From: Candidatus Ferrigenium altingense
GTDB taxonomy: Bacteria; Pseudomonadota; Gammaproteobacteria; Burkholderiales; Gallionellaceae
Assembly (NCBI GenBank): GCA_020621985.1
Contig: JAHRYS010000002.1
Coordinates: 305,730 to 369,729 of the forward strand
Length of the DNA stretch: 64,000 nt
Reading direction: 5' to 3'
The notes below the pieces were generated by a model. That model did not search any database, was not told where the DNA came from, and saw nothing but the letters and a program-made list of their open reading frames with translations. Positions within the stretch are counted from its first letter, which is position 1. Each line of letters starts with the position of its first letter. Below, one piece after another: positions 38,826-47,867 of this stretch. The position numbers were made by a program, and so were the translations under genes.

Positions 38826-39692
38826 CTAGCGGAACACGATCGTTTTGTTGCCGCAGATTAGCACGCGGTCTTCGACATGGTAGCGCAGGCCGCGCGCCAG
38901 CACGGCTTTCTCGATGTCCTTGCCGTAGCGCACCATGTCTTCCACGGTGTCGCCGTGGTCGATGCGCATGGTGTCCTGCTCGATGATCGGGCCGGCATCC
39001 AGTTCGTCGGAAACATAATGGCAGGTCGCGCCGATCAGCTTCACGCCGCGATGGTAGGCCTGATGGTAGGGTTTGGCGCCGGCGAAGGAAGGCAAGAAGC
39101 TGTGATGGATGTTGATGAGGCGCCCGGCGTAACGGGTGCATAGATCCGGCGGCACGATCTGCATGAAGCGCGCCAGCACCATCACATCGCCGCGCGACGC
39201 ATCGAACTGCCGCGCGATTTCCGCAAAGGCGGCTGTCTTGGACTGTTCATTATTATTTGGCATGGCAACGCAGTGAAACGGGATGCCATGCCATTCGACA
39301 AAACTGCGCAGGTCTTCATGGTTGGAGATCACGCAGGGAATCTCCACTTCCAGTTCGCCGCTGCGCCAGCGGTGCAGCAGGTCGTTGAGGCAGTGATCCT
39401 GTTTGCTGACCAGCAACACCACGCGCTTCTTCACGGCGGAGTCGCTGACCTGCCAGCTCATGCGGAATTGTTCCGCCAGCGGGGCGAAGCGCGCGCGCAA
39501 TTCCGCCGCATCGAACGGCAGCGAGTTGGCGCGGATTTCCTGGCGCATGAAGAAGCGCTGCGTTTCCTGATCGGTGTGGTAACTGGCCTCGACGATGAAG
39601 CCGCCATGTTGCGCGACGAAGCCGCTCACCGCCGCGACGATGCCGACCCGGTCCGGGCAGGAGAGCGTCAGCGTGTAGCGGTGTTCGTTCAT
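38826..39692 (-). CDS. purU: Formyltetrahydrofolate deformylase
   Basis: N-terminal ACT (LTLSCPDRVGIVAAVSGF), formyltransferase INIHHSFLPSFAGAKPYHQAY. Confidence 0.96.
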   Translation of the reverse strand: MNEHRYTLTLSCPDRVGIVAAVSGFVAQHGGFIVEASYHTDQETQRFFMRQEIRANSLPFDAAELRARFAPLAEQFRMSWQVSDSAVKKRVVLLVSKQDHCLNDLLHRWRSGELEVEIPCVISNHEDLRSFVEWHGIPFHCVAMPNNNEQSKTAAFAEIARQFDASRGDVMVLARFMQIVPPDLCTRYAGRLINIHHSFLPSFAGAKPYHQAYHRGVKLIGATCHYVSDELDAGPIIEQDTMRIDHGDTVEDMVRYGKDIEKAVLARGLRYHVEDRVLICGNKTIVFR

Positions 39693-39718
39693 GTCGGTTC
39701 CTTAACTTTGATAAGAGT

Positions 39719-39823
39719 CGTTCGCCCTGAGCCCTTCGATAAACTCAGGAGAGCCTTGTCGAAGGGCAAAGTTCATGCACAACGACTTGTTTAGCGCAGG
39801 CTTCGACAGGCTCAGCCCGAACG
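39719..39823. repeat. Palindromic dispersed repeat, family E copy 2
   Basis: CGTTCGCCCTGAGCCCTTCGATAAACTCAGGA ... GGCTTCGACAGGCTCAGCCCGAACG. Confidence 0.82.
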
Positions 39824-39836
39824 GATATTGAAAATT

Positions 39837-41435
39837 CTATAAAGCCATCCCCTGGTCGCGCAGATACTCTTCATACGTGCCGTGGTAATCGGAGATTCCC
39901 TTGGCAGTGATTTCGATGATGCGCGTGGCCAGTGACGACACGAATTCACGGTCATGGCTGACGAACAGCAGCGTGCCCTTGAATTCCAGCAGCGCGGTGT
40001 TGAGCGACTCGATGGATTCCATGTCCATGTGGTTGGTCGGCTCGTCCATCAGCAGCACATTGTTCCGTTGCAGCATCAGTTTGCCGAACAGCATGCGTCC
40101 CTTTTCACCGCCGGACAGCACTTTCACGCGCTTCTTGGCATCGTCACCGGAGAACAGCAAACGGCCCAGTGTGGCGCGCACCGCCTGGTCGTCATCGTTA
40201 GGGCCGCGCCAATAGGTCATCCAGTCGGTCATGATTTTGTCTTCGGCAAAATCGGTGGTGTGATCCTGCGCGTAGTAGCCGATCTTGGCCTTGTCCGTCC
40301 ATTTGATGCTGCCGGTGTCGGGTTGCAGATCGCCCGCCAGGCAGCGCAGCAGCGTGGTCTTGCCGATACCGTTCGGGCCGATGATGGCGACTTTCTCGCC
40401 AGCATCGATGCGGAAATTCACATTGGAGAACAGCACCCGGTCGAAGCCCTTCGACACATGCTGCAACTCCACCGCGACGCGATGCAGTTTTTCGCGCTCG
40501 TCGTATTCAAAGCGGATGAACGGATACTGGCGGCTGGACGGTTTGATGTCCTCGATCTTGATCTTGTCGATCTGGCGCGCACGCGAGGTGGCCTGCTTGG
40601 CCTTGGACGCATTCGCCGAGAAGCGCGCCACGAAGGCTTTCAGTTCGGCGACTTTCTCCTTGGCCTTGGTGTTGTCCGCCGATTGCTGCTCGCGCGCCTG
40701 CGTGGCGGCCAGCATATATTCGTCGTAAGTGCCGGGGTAAGTGGTGATCTTGCCGTAGTCCAGATCGGACATGTGGGTGCACACGCTGTTCAGGAAGTGG
40801 CGGTCGTGCGAGATGATCACCATCGTACAGGTACGCGCGTTCAGGATATTTTCCAGCCAGCGGATGGTATTGATGTCGAGGTTGTTGGTCGGCTCGTCCA
40901 GCAGCAGGATGTCCGGGTTGGAGAACAACGCCTGCGCCAGCAGCACGCGCAACTTGAAACCGGGTGCGACCGCGCTCATCGGGCCCTGATGCAGTTCGAT
41001 CGCAATACCCAGACCCAGCAACAGCTCGCCGGCGCGGGGTTCGGCGGTGTAACCGTCATATTCGGCGAACTCGGCTTCCAGATCGGCGGCACGCATGTAG
41101 TCTTCTTCCGAGGCATCGGGATTGGCGTAGATCGCATCGCGTTCCGACATCGCCGCCCACATTTCGGCGTGGCCCATCATCACCACATCCAGCACACGAT
41201 TGTCTTCATAGGCGAACTGATCCTGGCGCAGCTTGCCGAGGCGCTCGTTCTTGTCGATCATCACCGTGCCGCCGGTTTGCTCCAGATCGCCGCCGAGGAT
41301 TTTCATGAAAGTGGACTTGCCGCAACCGTTTGCGCCGATCAAGCCGTAGCGGTTGCCGTCGCCGAATTTTACGGAAACGTTTTCAAACAAGGGCTTAGCC
41401 CCGAATTGCATGGTGATATTTGCGGTGGAAAGCAT
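39837..41435 (-). CDS. ABC-F family ATPase (YbiT-like)
   Basis: Two ABC cassettes ([28 protein letters not shown]), [11 protein letters not shown], no TM domain. Confidence 0.94.
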   Translation of the reverse strand: MLSTANITMQFGAKPLFENVSVKFGDGNRYGLIGANGCGKSTFMKILGGDLEQTGGTVMIDKNERLGKLRQDQFAYEDNRVLDVVMMGHAEMWAAMSERDAIYANPDASEEDYMRAADLEAEFAEYDGYTAEPRAGELLLGLGIAIELHQGPMSAVAPGFKLRVLLAQALFSNPDILLLDEPTNNLDINTIRWLENILNARTCTMVIISHDRHFLNSVCTHMSDLDYGKITTYPGTYDEYMLAATQAREQQSADNTKAKEKVAELKAFVARFSANASKAKQATSRARQIDKIKIEDIKPSSRQYPFIRFEYDEREKLHRVAVELQHVSKGFDRVLFSNVNFRIDAGEKVAIIGPNGIGKTTLLRCLAGDLQPDTGSIKWTDKAKIGYYAQDHTTDFAEDKIMTDWMTYWRGPNDDDQAVRATLGRLLFSGDDAKKRVKVLSGGEKGRMLFGKLMLQRNNVLLMDEPTNHMDMESIESLNTALLEFKGTLLFVSHDREFVSSLATRIIEITAKGISDYHGTYEEYLRDQGMAL

Positions 41436-41798
41436 GGAAAACTCGACTTCGGAAAATTTTGGAGCGCGATTTTAACACCGCGCGTACCGCACACCGAATT
41501 TAAACGCGGGTGCAGGTATCCGGACATCGGGACTGCCGGCTGAAAAGCGCGGATTCATTGCCGCTATAACACTTTTAGAGGCATGGGAATCCGGCCTTGA
41601 TGCTCATGCGCGAGTTGCGTATAGTGCCTCGCCTGTGTTTTTTTGCCCGGTTGTTCAAGCCATCGCAGTATCATCGCGACCTAACTCTTTTTTTACCGCA
41701 AAAATTGCATTTTCAGGTTGATCGGCGCCTGTTGCCAGGGTGCGGTTTTCATTACCAGCGGCGAAGGCGCCGCTATATCAAGGAGCAAATCTGGAATC

Positions 41799-42221
41799 AT
41801 GTCAGCACACCCCACGGAAATTAAGTTACATCAACAATCCCGCTTGCTCGAAATCGCGTTTGACGACGATGCCTGTTACCAGCTGCCGTATGAGTTTTTG
41901 CGGGTGTCTTCACCCTCGGCCGAGGTGAGGGGGCATGGCGTCGGCCAGGAGACATTGCAGGTCGGCAAGAAAAACGTGGACATACTCGAAGTCCTTCCGG
42001 TCGGCAATTATGCGATGAAGATCGTCTATGATGATGGGCACGACTCCGGCCTTTATACTTGGGATTATCTTTACAACCTGGGCAAACATCAGGCCGAGCT
42101 GTGGCAAGATTATCTGGAGAAGCTGGAAGCCGCAGGCGGAAGCCGTGAGCATGGCAGCGAGCCCGAAGTAAAGGCAGGCGGTTGCGGAAGCGGAAGCGGC
42201 GGCGGTTGCGGGCACCACTGA
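41799..42221 (+). CDS. DUF971 / gamma-butyrobetaine hydroxylase-like N-terminal domain protein with Gly/Cys/His tail
   Basis: LHQQSRLLEIAFDDDACYQLPYEFLRV, GLYTWDYLYNLG; C-terminus GGCGSGSGGGCGHH. Confidence 0.9.
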   Translation: MSAHPTEIKLHQQSRLLEIAFDDDACYQLPYEFLRVSSPSAEVRGHGVGQETLQVGKKNVDILEVLPVGNYAMKIVYDDGHDSGLYTWDYLYNLGKHQAELWQDYLEKLEAAGGSREHGSEPEVKAGGCGSGSGGGCGHH

Positions 42222-42355
42222 GCGGCTTGCCGGTCAACTTCGCAGCGCTTCAATTCTTCAAGCCCGTCAGGCCAGCCATTGAGTTAAAATGCCCAAGTGG
42301 ATTGTCTAGCCAGCTTAATCCAAACTTTGTTTTTATATGATTTCAGGAGTGAATA

Positions 42356-43447
42356 ATGAGTTTTAGCGAAGCCGATGTGCAAGGCGCATTGAAGAATTTG
42401 ATCGACCCGAACACCAGGAAAGATTTTGCCAGCGGCAAAGTCCTGAAGAACGTCAAGATCGACGGCAACAACGTGTCGCTGGACATCGTGCTCGGCTACC
42501 CTGCAAAGAGTGTGTGGGACGAGATTCGCGCCATGATCGAAGCGCATCTCAAGGCGGCATTGCCGGGCAGCAGCGTCAGCGTCAATGTAACCAGCAAAGT
42601 GGTGCAGCACACGGTGCAGCATGGCGCGAAACTGGTCGATGGCGTGAGGAACATCATCGCGGTGGCGAGCGGCAAGGGCGGCGTGGGCAAGTCCACCACG
42701 GCGGTCAATATCGCGTTGGCCCTGGCGGCCGAAGGCGCGCGTGTCGGCATGCTGGATGCCGATATCTATGGGCCCTCGCAACCGACCATGCTGGGCATTT
42801 CCGGTCAGCCTGCTACGGACGGCGAACATTTCATGACGCCGATGAGCAACTATGGTTTGCAGGCGATGTCCATCGGCTTCCTCATCGCCAGCGATGATAC
42901 GCCGATGATCTGGCGCGGCCCGATGGTCACGCAGGCGCTGGATCAATTGCTGCGCCAGACGCGCTGGGATGACCTGGACTATTTGATCGTTGACTTGCCG
43001 CCCGGCACCGGCGATATCCAGCTTTCGCTGGCCCAGCAAGTGCCGCTCACCGGCGCGGTGATCGTGACCACCCCGCAGGACATCGCGCTGATGGATGCGC
43101 GCAAGGGGCTCAAGATGTTTGAGAAAGTCGGCGTCAAGATCGTCGGCATTGTGGAAAACATGAGCACGCATATCTGCTCGAAATGCGGGCATGAAGAGCA
43201 TATTTTCGGATCGGGCGGCGGCGAGAAGATGTGCGCCGATTACGACACCGAATTCCTCGGCAGCCTGCCGCTGGATATCCGCATTCGCGAACAGACCGAT
43301 TCCGGTAAACCGACGGTCGTATCCGATCCCGACGGCAACATCGCGAAGTCGTACAAACAGATCGCGCGCCGTATCGCGGTCAAGGTCGCGGAAATGGCGC
43401 AGAACCGCACCTCGGTATTCCCGAAAGTGGTGGTGCAAAATACCTGA
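42356..43447 (+). CDS. apbC: Iron-sulfur cluster carrier protein ApbC/Mrp
   Basis: ASGKGGVGKSTTAVNIALALA, VENMSTHICSKCGHEEHIFG. Confidence 0.96.
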   Translation: MSFSEADVQGALKNLIDPNTRKDFASGKVLKNVKIDGNNVSLDIVLGYPAKSVWDEIRAMIEAHLKAALPGSSVSVNVTSKVVQHTVQHGAKLVDGVRNIIAVASGKGGVGKSTTAVNIALALAAEGARVGMLDADIYGPSQPTMLGISGQPATDGEHFMTPMSNYGLQAMSIGFLIASDDTPMIWRGPMVTQALDQLLRQTRWDDLDYLIVDLPPGTGDIQLSLAQQVPLTGAVIVTTPQDIALMDARKGLKMFEKVGVKIVGIVENMSTHICSKCGHEEHIFGSGGGEKMCADYDTEFLGSLPLDIRIREQTDSGKPTVVSDPDGNIAKSYKQIARRIAVKVAEMAQNRTSVFPKVVVQNT

Positions 43448-43504
43448 CAGGAAGGCCGCAGGCGGTGAACTGTAAACCGGACTGCGGCACTCGGCTCAAA
43501 CACT

Positions 43505-44110
43505 ATGGCGCTAAATACTGAAAAATCATCCCTGGCGTCACTTGAGCTATTGGAGCCGGGCAAGCTGCGCGCCGAATTTCCGGAGCGTCGCCAGCAAGCC
43601 TTGGGGACGGCTCAGGAGCGCCGCCAGCATCCCCAGCAGCCAGGCACGGCGTCTTCAGACCGGATTGCGGCCATGCTCGAAAACGCGCAAATGTTCAAGG
43701 ATCTTGAATGGGCGCAAATCGAGGCTTTATCCGGCTATATCCAGCTTTATCGCGCCGCTCCCGGGGCAGTCCTGTTCCGCGAAGGCGACAAGGGCGATTT
43801 CATGTGCATCGTGCTGGAAGGCAAGCTCGAAGTGCGCAAGGAAGACAACCAGCATGTGGATAAGGTTGTTACGACGGTGTTCCCCGGCCGTAGCTTGGGC
43901 GAAATGACGATCGTGGACGGTGAGCCGCGCTCCGCTACGGCAGTGGCCGTTGCTTCGTCGACCCTGGCCGTCCTGACGCAGGAAAATTTTCTGCTGATCA
44001 TGCGCGACAAACCCGCGCTTTCGGCAAAATTGCTGCTCAAGATTGCGCAACTGCTTAGCCAGCGTCTCCGCCTTACCAGCGGCATCCTGGTGGACTATCT
44101 GGAGAATTGA
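43505..44110 (+). CDS. Cyclic-nucleotide-binding-domain protein (no HTH apparent)
   Basis: VLFREGDKGDFMCIVLEGKLEVRK..FPGRSLGEMTIVDGEPRSATAVA. Confidence 0.9.
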   Translation: MALNTEKSSLASLELLEPGKLRAEFPERRQQALGTAQERRQHPQQPGTASSDRIAAMLENAQMFKDLEWAQIEALSGYIQLYRAAPGAVLFREGDKGDFMCIVLEGKLEVRKEDNQHVDKVVTTVFPGRSLGEMTIVDGEPRSATAVAVASSTLAVLTQENFLLIMRDKPALSAKLLLKIAQLLSQRLRLTSGILVDYLEN

Positions 44111-44116
44111 TTCTGG

Positions 44117-44188
44117 GTAGGGGCGCGATTTATCGCGCCCTTCTTCTGGCACATGAATAGATTAGGGCGCGATAAATCGCGCCCCTAC
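44117..44188. repeat. Palindromic dispersed repeat, family C copy 2 (between convergent genes)
   Basis: GTAGGGGCGCGATTTATCGCGCCC ... AGGGCGCGATAAATCGCGCCCCTAC. Confidence 0.9.
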
Positions 44189-44206
44189 TCTTGATGAATA
44201 ATTGAA

Positions 44207-44671
44207 TTACGCCAGCAGGCGTGTGCGGAGTTTGCCGAGCAAGCGCCCCGGCAGCAGGGCGCGGAAATCCAGCGGCGGCAATTCCAAGGCATCCAGCGTG
44301 TTTTTCACCAGCAGGCCCAATTCGGTATCGCCTTCCATGACTAGGCGGCGGCTGAAAAACAGCGTGTCCGGATCTTCCTTGCGCATCGCGAGCAGGAAAA
44401 AATCCTGGGCGCTGGCGCTGATGGTGAGGTCGGTTTGGTGCGCCGCATGGCGTGCCATCAGGCCTTTCGGCCCGAGGGTGAAGTGAAACGCAATGCCGGC
44501 GTCTTTGACGCGGATGCATATCTGTTTGCCGTGCAGGGGCTCCCAGACTTCATCGTGCAGTTTGTCGTTCAGCGCTAGATTGATGGCCCGCGTAAAAATC
44601 AGCGAATGGGGATAGCGGGGCAGCAGTGAAATAAGCGCGCTGACGGGCTGCGGAATCAAATAAAGCTTCAT
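44207..44671 (-). CDS. ubiT: SCP2-domain protein UbiT (O2-independent ubiquinone synthesis)
   Basis: SCP2-like sequence (VKDAGIAFHFTLGPKGLMARHAAHQTDLTISASAQDFFLLAMRKEDPDTLFFSRRLVMEGDTELGL) next to U32 pair. Confidence 0.9.
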   Translation of the reverse strand: MKLYLIPQPVSALISLLPRYPHSLIFTRAINLALNDKLHDEVWEPLHGKQICIRVKDAGIAFHFTLGPKGLMARHAAHQTDLTISASAQDFFLLAMRKEDPDTLFFSRRLVMEGDTELGLLVKNTLDALELPPLDFRALLPGRLLGKLRTRLLA

Positions 44672-44695
44672 GTCGGTTACCTTGCTCGATGGTGG

Positions 44696-45592
44696 CTAAC
44701 GGGTGTTGCGGATGAAATCAAGGCCGGGCTTGCCGTGCCAATAGCCATTGCAGGATGCCGCCGGCATCAGGTCTTCGATCTGCGCCAAGGCTTGCGCAGA
44801 GGTGAGGCGCTGCTCCATGCCTTCCCGGAACAGGCGCAATATCTCACCGGTATGGTGCGCCTGGGGGCTGACCCGCACCACGTCAATGCCCGCGTCCTGC
44901 AGGGTATCCAGTTCGCCGATCAGATTATGCACCAGCGCCGATTGGGTCTGGATGCCGTTCAGCGTCAGAAACGGCTGCCCCTCGCGGGTTTTCAACGCGA
45001 GGCCGTCCTCATAGTCGAGGCATTTGAACTGGCAGTCATCTTTCTGCAAATTATGGTGGCGCGCGGTGAAGCAGCGTGCCGAAAAAGCCAGCGGCAGGCG
45101 CCCGTAAGCGAACACTTCGGTTTCAATGCCCGACTGGCGATTGCGCAGAATTGACACAAGCGACTCGCGCGACATTTCCACCGGCATCACCCAGCGGGCC
45201 GCACCCAGCCCGGCGAGAAAATCGAGAGTTGGCGGGTTGAAAACGTTCAGGGTCGAACCGGCCACGAAGGGCAATTTGTTCGCCAGCAGCCGCACCGCGC
45301 CCATGTCGTTGGCTTCCACGCGGAAATTTTCGTTCTCGGCGATCTTGCGCAGGGTCTTGACGTCGTATTCGGATTCGATCAGGGTCTGCGTCGAAATCAC
45401 CACTTCCTTGCCGGCGGCGGCAAGCCGTTCCGCCATGTCCAGGTAGTCCTGCAGGCGCAGCAGGTGGCGGCGCGAACAGACGGTTTCGCCGAGGTAGATG
45501 ATGTCCACGGGCGCATCGGCCATCTCATCGTAAAAACTGAGCATGGTGTCGCGATCCCAATAGTAGAGGACAGGGCCGAGAGCTAATTTCAT
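44696..45592 (-). CDS. ubiV: U32-family protein UbiV
   Basis: LGPVLYYWDRDTMLSFYDEMADAPVDIIYLGETVCSRR; U32 cysteines; downstream of ubiU. Confidence 0.92.
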   Translation of the reverse strand: MKLALGPVLYYWDRDTMLSFYDEMADAPVDIIYLGETVCSRRHLLRLQDYLDMAERLAAAGKEVVISTQTLIESEYDVKTLRKIAENENFRVEANDMGAVRLLANKLPFVAGSTLNVFNPPTLDFLAGLGAARWVMPVEMSRESLVSILRNRQSGIETEVFAYGRLPLAFSARCFTARHHNLQKDDCQFKCLDYEDGLALKTREGQPFLTLNGIQTQSALVHNLIGELDTLQDAGIDVVRVSPQAHHTGEILRLFREGMEQRLTSAQALAQIEDLMPAASCNGYWHGKPGLDFIRNTR

Positions 45593-45609
45593 TTGAAGAT
45601 TTCCGTATT

Positions 45610-46620
45610 CTATTTCCAGGGGCGGTAGTAGGCGCCAAGGGTCTGTTGCTGGCCTTCCGAGACCTTGCCGAGCTCCGCCATCCATGACGGCTTGACGGCA
45701 AACGCCCCGGTATCGCGTTGGCAGTTGTCGATGGCCTGGCGCCATACCTTGGTGACCTGCTCGACATAGGCGGGGCTGCGCTGGCGGCCCTCGATCTTGA
45801 TCGCGGCGATACCCATGCGCATCAATTCCGGCAACAGTTCCAGGGTGTTGAGGCTGGCGGGTTCCTCGATGGCATAATAGGTTTCGCCCTGCACATCAAA
45901 GCGGCCTTTGCACAGCGTGGGATAGCCGGCATTCTCGTCGGCATCGTAGCGGTCGATGAGGATGCCGTTCAGGCGCGATTCCAGCCCCTTGGGCGTTTCC
46001 TGCCAGCGCACCGACTTGGGCGGCGAGCATACGCCTCGGGTATTGGGAGAATCGCCGGTGGCGTAGGAAGACAGCGCGCAACGCCCTTCCACCATCACGC
46101 ACAGGCCGCCGAAACCGAACAACTCGATTTCCACCTCGGTGCCGGCCATCAATTGTTCGACCTGGGCCAGCGCCAGCACGCGCGGCACCACGGCGCGCCG
46201 GATGCCGAACATCTCATGGTAAAAATTGATTGCCTCGTAATTGGTGGCCGAACCTTGCACCGAAAGATGCAGGCGCAGGTCGGGATGGGTCTTCGCGGCA
46301 TACTGCATCAGCCCGGGGTCGGCCAGAATCACCGCATCCATGCCCAGTTCGGCGGCGTTGTCGATGGCCTTGGTCCAGCGCTGCCAACCTTCGTCCTGAG
46401 GGTAGGTATTCAGCGCCAGCAGCACCTTCTTCCCTTTGGCGTGGGCGTAACGCACGCCCTCCTTCGCGTTGTCGAAAGCGAAGTTGAGGCCGGTAAAATT
46501 GCGCGCGTTGGTGTCGTCGCGGAACCCCATATAGACGCAGTCCGCGCCGTTATCCACCGCCGTTTTCAGTGCCGGCAGGCTGCCCGCCGGGCATACCAGT
46601 TCGAGTTTTTTAGGCTGCAT
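45610..46620 (-). CDS. ubiU: U32-family protein UbiU
   Basis: LELVCPAGSLPALKTAVDNGADCVYMGFRDDTNARNF, GFGGLCVMVEGRCALSSY. Confidence 0.93.
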   Translation of the reverse strand: MQPKKLELVCPAGSLPALKTAVDNGADCVYMGFRDDTNARNFTGLNFAFDNAKEGVRYAHAKGKKVLLALNTYPQDEGWQRWTKAIDNAAELGMDAVILADPGLMQYAAKTHPDLRLHLSVQGSATNYEAINFYHEMFGIRRAVVPRVLALAQVEQLMAGTEVEIELFGFGGLCVMVEGRCALSSYATGDSPNTRGVCSPPKSVRWQETPKGLESRLNGILIDRYDADENAGYPTLCKGRFDVQGETYYAIEEPASLNTLELLPELMRMGIAAIKIEGRQRSPAYVEQVTKVWRQAIDNCQRDTGAFAVKPSWMAELGKVSEGQQQTLGAYYRPWK

Positions 46621-47758
46621 TGAGTATTTTCTCCTTGGTGGCTTCTGCAAGAGCCGGCGAGGCAGATGCAGCGCAAGACGCACGGATCACGGGAATCGTA
46701 GGGTATGCAGATGCCGGCGATTCCGGACGCCGTTCTAAAAATTTCGCGCCCGCTTCAGTGGGCAGCAGATTGGGGGCATTTGGTGCAACACCGCAGTGCG
46801 CCTGCGCAAGTGTTTTTCCCGGGGTTGCTTCAATCCTGGACATTCCGGCCAAGCATCCCTGGCGGTGGCCGCGCCGCTTCAGTTCCAGCTCGATGCCGTT
46901 GAGCACATTCCATTTTTGCGAGCACCACTCCGGCGCCAGCAAAATATCCTTTGAAGCGGTGCCGGTCACGCGGTGGAACACGATGTGTTCCGGTGTGCGC
47001 TCGATCAGGTCGCAGGCGTGGCGGATATACTCCTCGCGCCCCAGCGGCCGGTACTCGCCACGCCGCCACTGGTTGGCAAGCACGGTGTGTTTCACCACAT
47101 GCAGCGGGTGCAGCTTGAGCCCGTCGACGCCGATGTCCAGAACGGTATCGAGGCTGGCATGATAGTGCGACTCGTCCTCGCCGGGCAGCCCGAGGATCAG
47201 GTGGGTGCACAAGGGGATGTCGCGCCGCCGCGCCTCGACGGCTACATCCCGGTATTCCTTCAGCCCGTGGCCGCGGTTGACGCGGCGCAGGGTTTCGTCG
47301 AAGGCCGATTGCAGGCCGAGCTCCAGCCACACGATGCGCCCTTCCTCGCGGTATCCGGCGAGCAGGTCAAGCACTGCACCGGATACGCAATCCGGGCGCG
47401 TTCCAACGGAAAGACCGACGATGTCGTGCTGGGTCATGGCCTCGCGATACATGGCATCCAGCTCCGCCACGTCCGCATAGGTGTTGGTGTATGCCTGAAA
47501 ATAGGCGAGGTATTTCTTCGCCCGGGTGCGTTTCGTGATGGCACGCCGCCCGCTGTCCAGTTGCGTTTCCAGCGCCTTCTGTTCGGGCCCGTTGGGGCTG
47601 AACGAACTGTTATTGCAGAACGTGCAGCCGCCGATGCCCTTTGCGCCGTCCCGGTTGGGGCAGGTGAAACCGGCGTCGAGGGCTATCTTGTGGATCCGTT
47701 CGCCATGCCGTTCAAGCAGGTATTGGCCGAAGGTGTTGATGTGATCAGAGAGTGCCAT
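46610..47758 (-). CDS. TIGR01212-family radical SAM protein (YhcC-like) with long C-terminal tail
   Basis: CPNRDGAKGIGGCTFCNN, LGLQSAFDETLRRVNRGH, HLILGLPGE; tail of about 70 aa beyond the recognisable domain. Confidence 0.92.
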   Translation of the reverse strand: MALSDHINTFGQYLLERHGERIHKIALDAGFTCPNRDGAKGIGGCTFCNNSSFSPNGPEQKALETQLDSGRRAITKRTRAKKYLAYFQAYTNTYADVAELDAMYREAMTQHDIVGLSVGTRPDCVSGAVLDLLAGYREEGRIVWLELGLQSAFDETLRRVNRGHGLKEYRDVAVEARRRDIPLCTHLILGLPGEDESHYHASLDTVLDIGVDGLKLHPLHVVKHTVLANQWRRGEYRPLGREEYIRHACDLIERTPEHIVFHRVTGTASKDILLAPEWCSQKWNVLNGIELELKRRGHRQGCLAGMSRIEATPGKTLAQAHCGVAPNAPNLLPTEAGAKFLERRPESPASAYPTIPVIRASCAASASPALAEATKEKILNAA

Positions 47759-47867
47759 GATTTATGGCAGGAAGACTAGCATGTCCCAATGGCTTGTTCA
47801 ACCGGAACGGGTCTATGGTTATTCCGTGTTGAGCCATAACCAGGCATTTAAGGTTTAAAGGCGCTGG

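Noticed and set aside
39954-41543. 529-aa plus-strand ORF antisense to the ABC-F gene
   Set aside because: No recognisable domain, composition typical of antisense frames, overlaps a well-supported ABC-F CDS.
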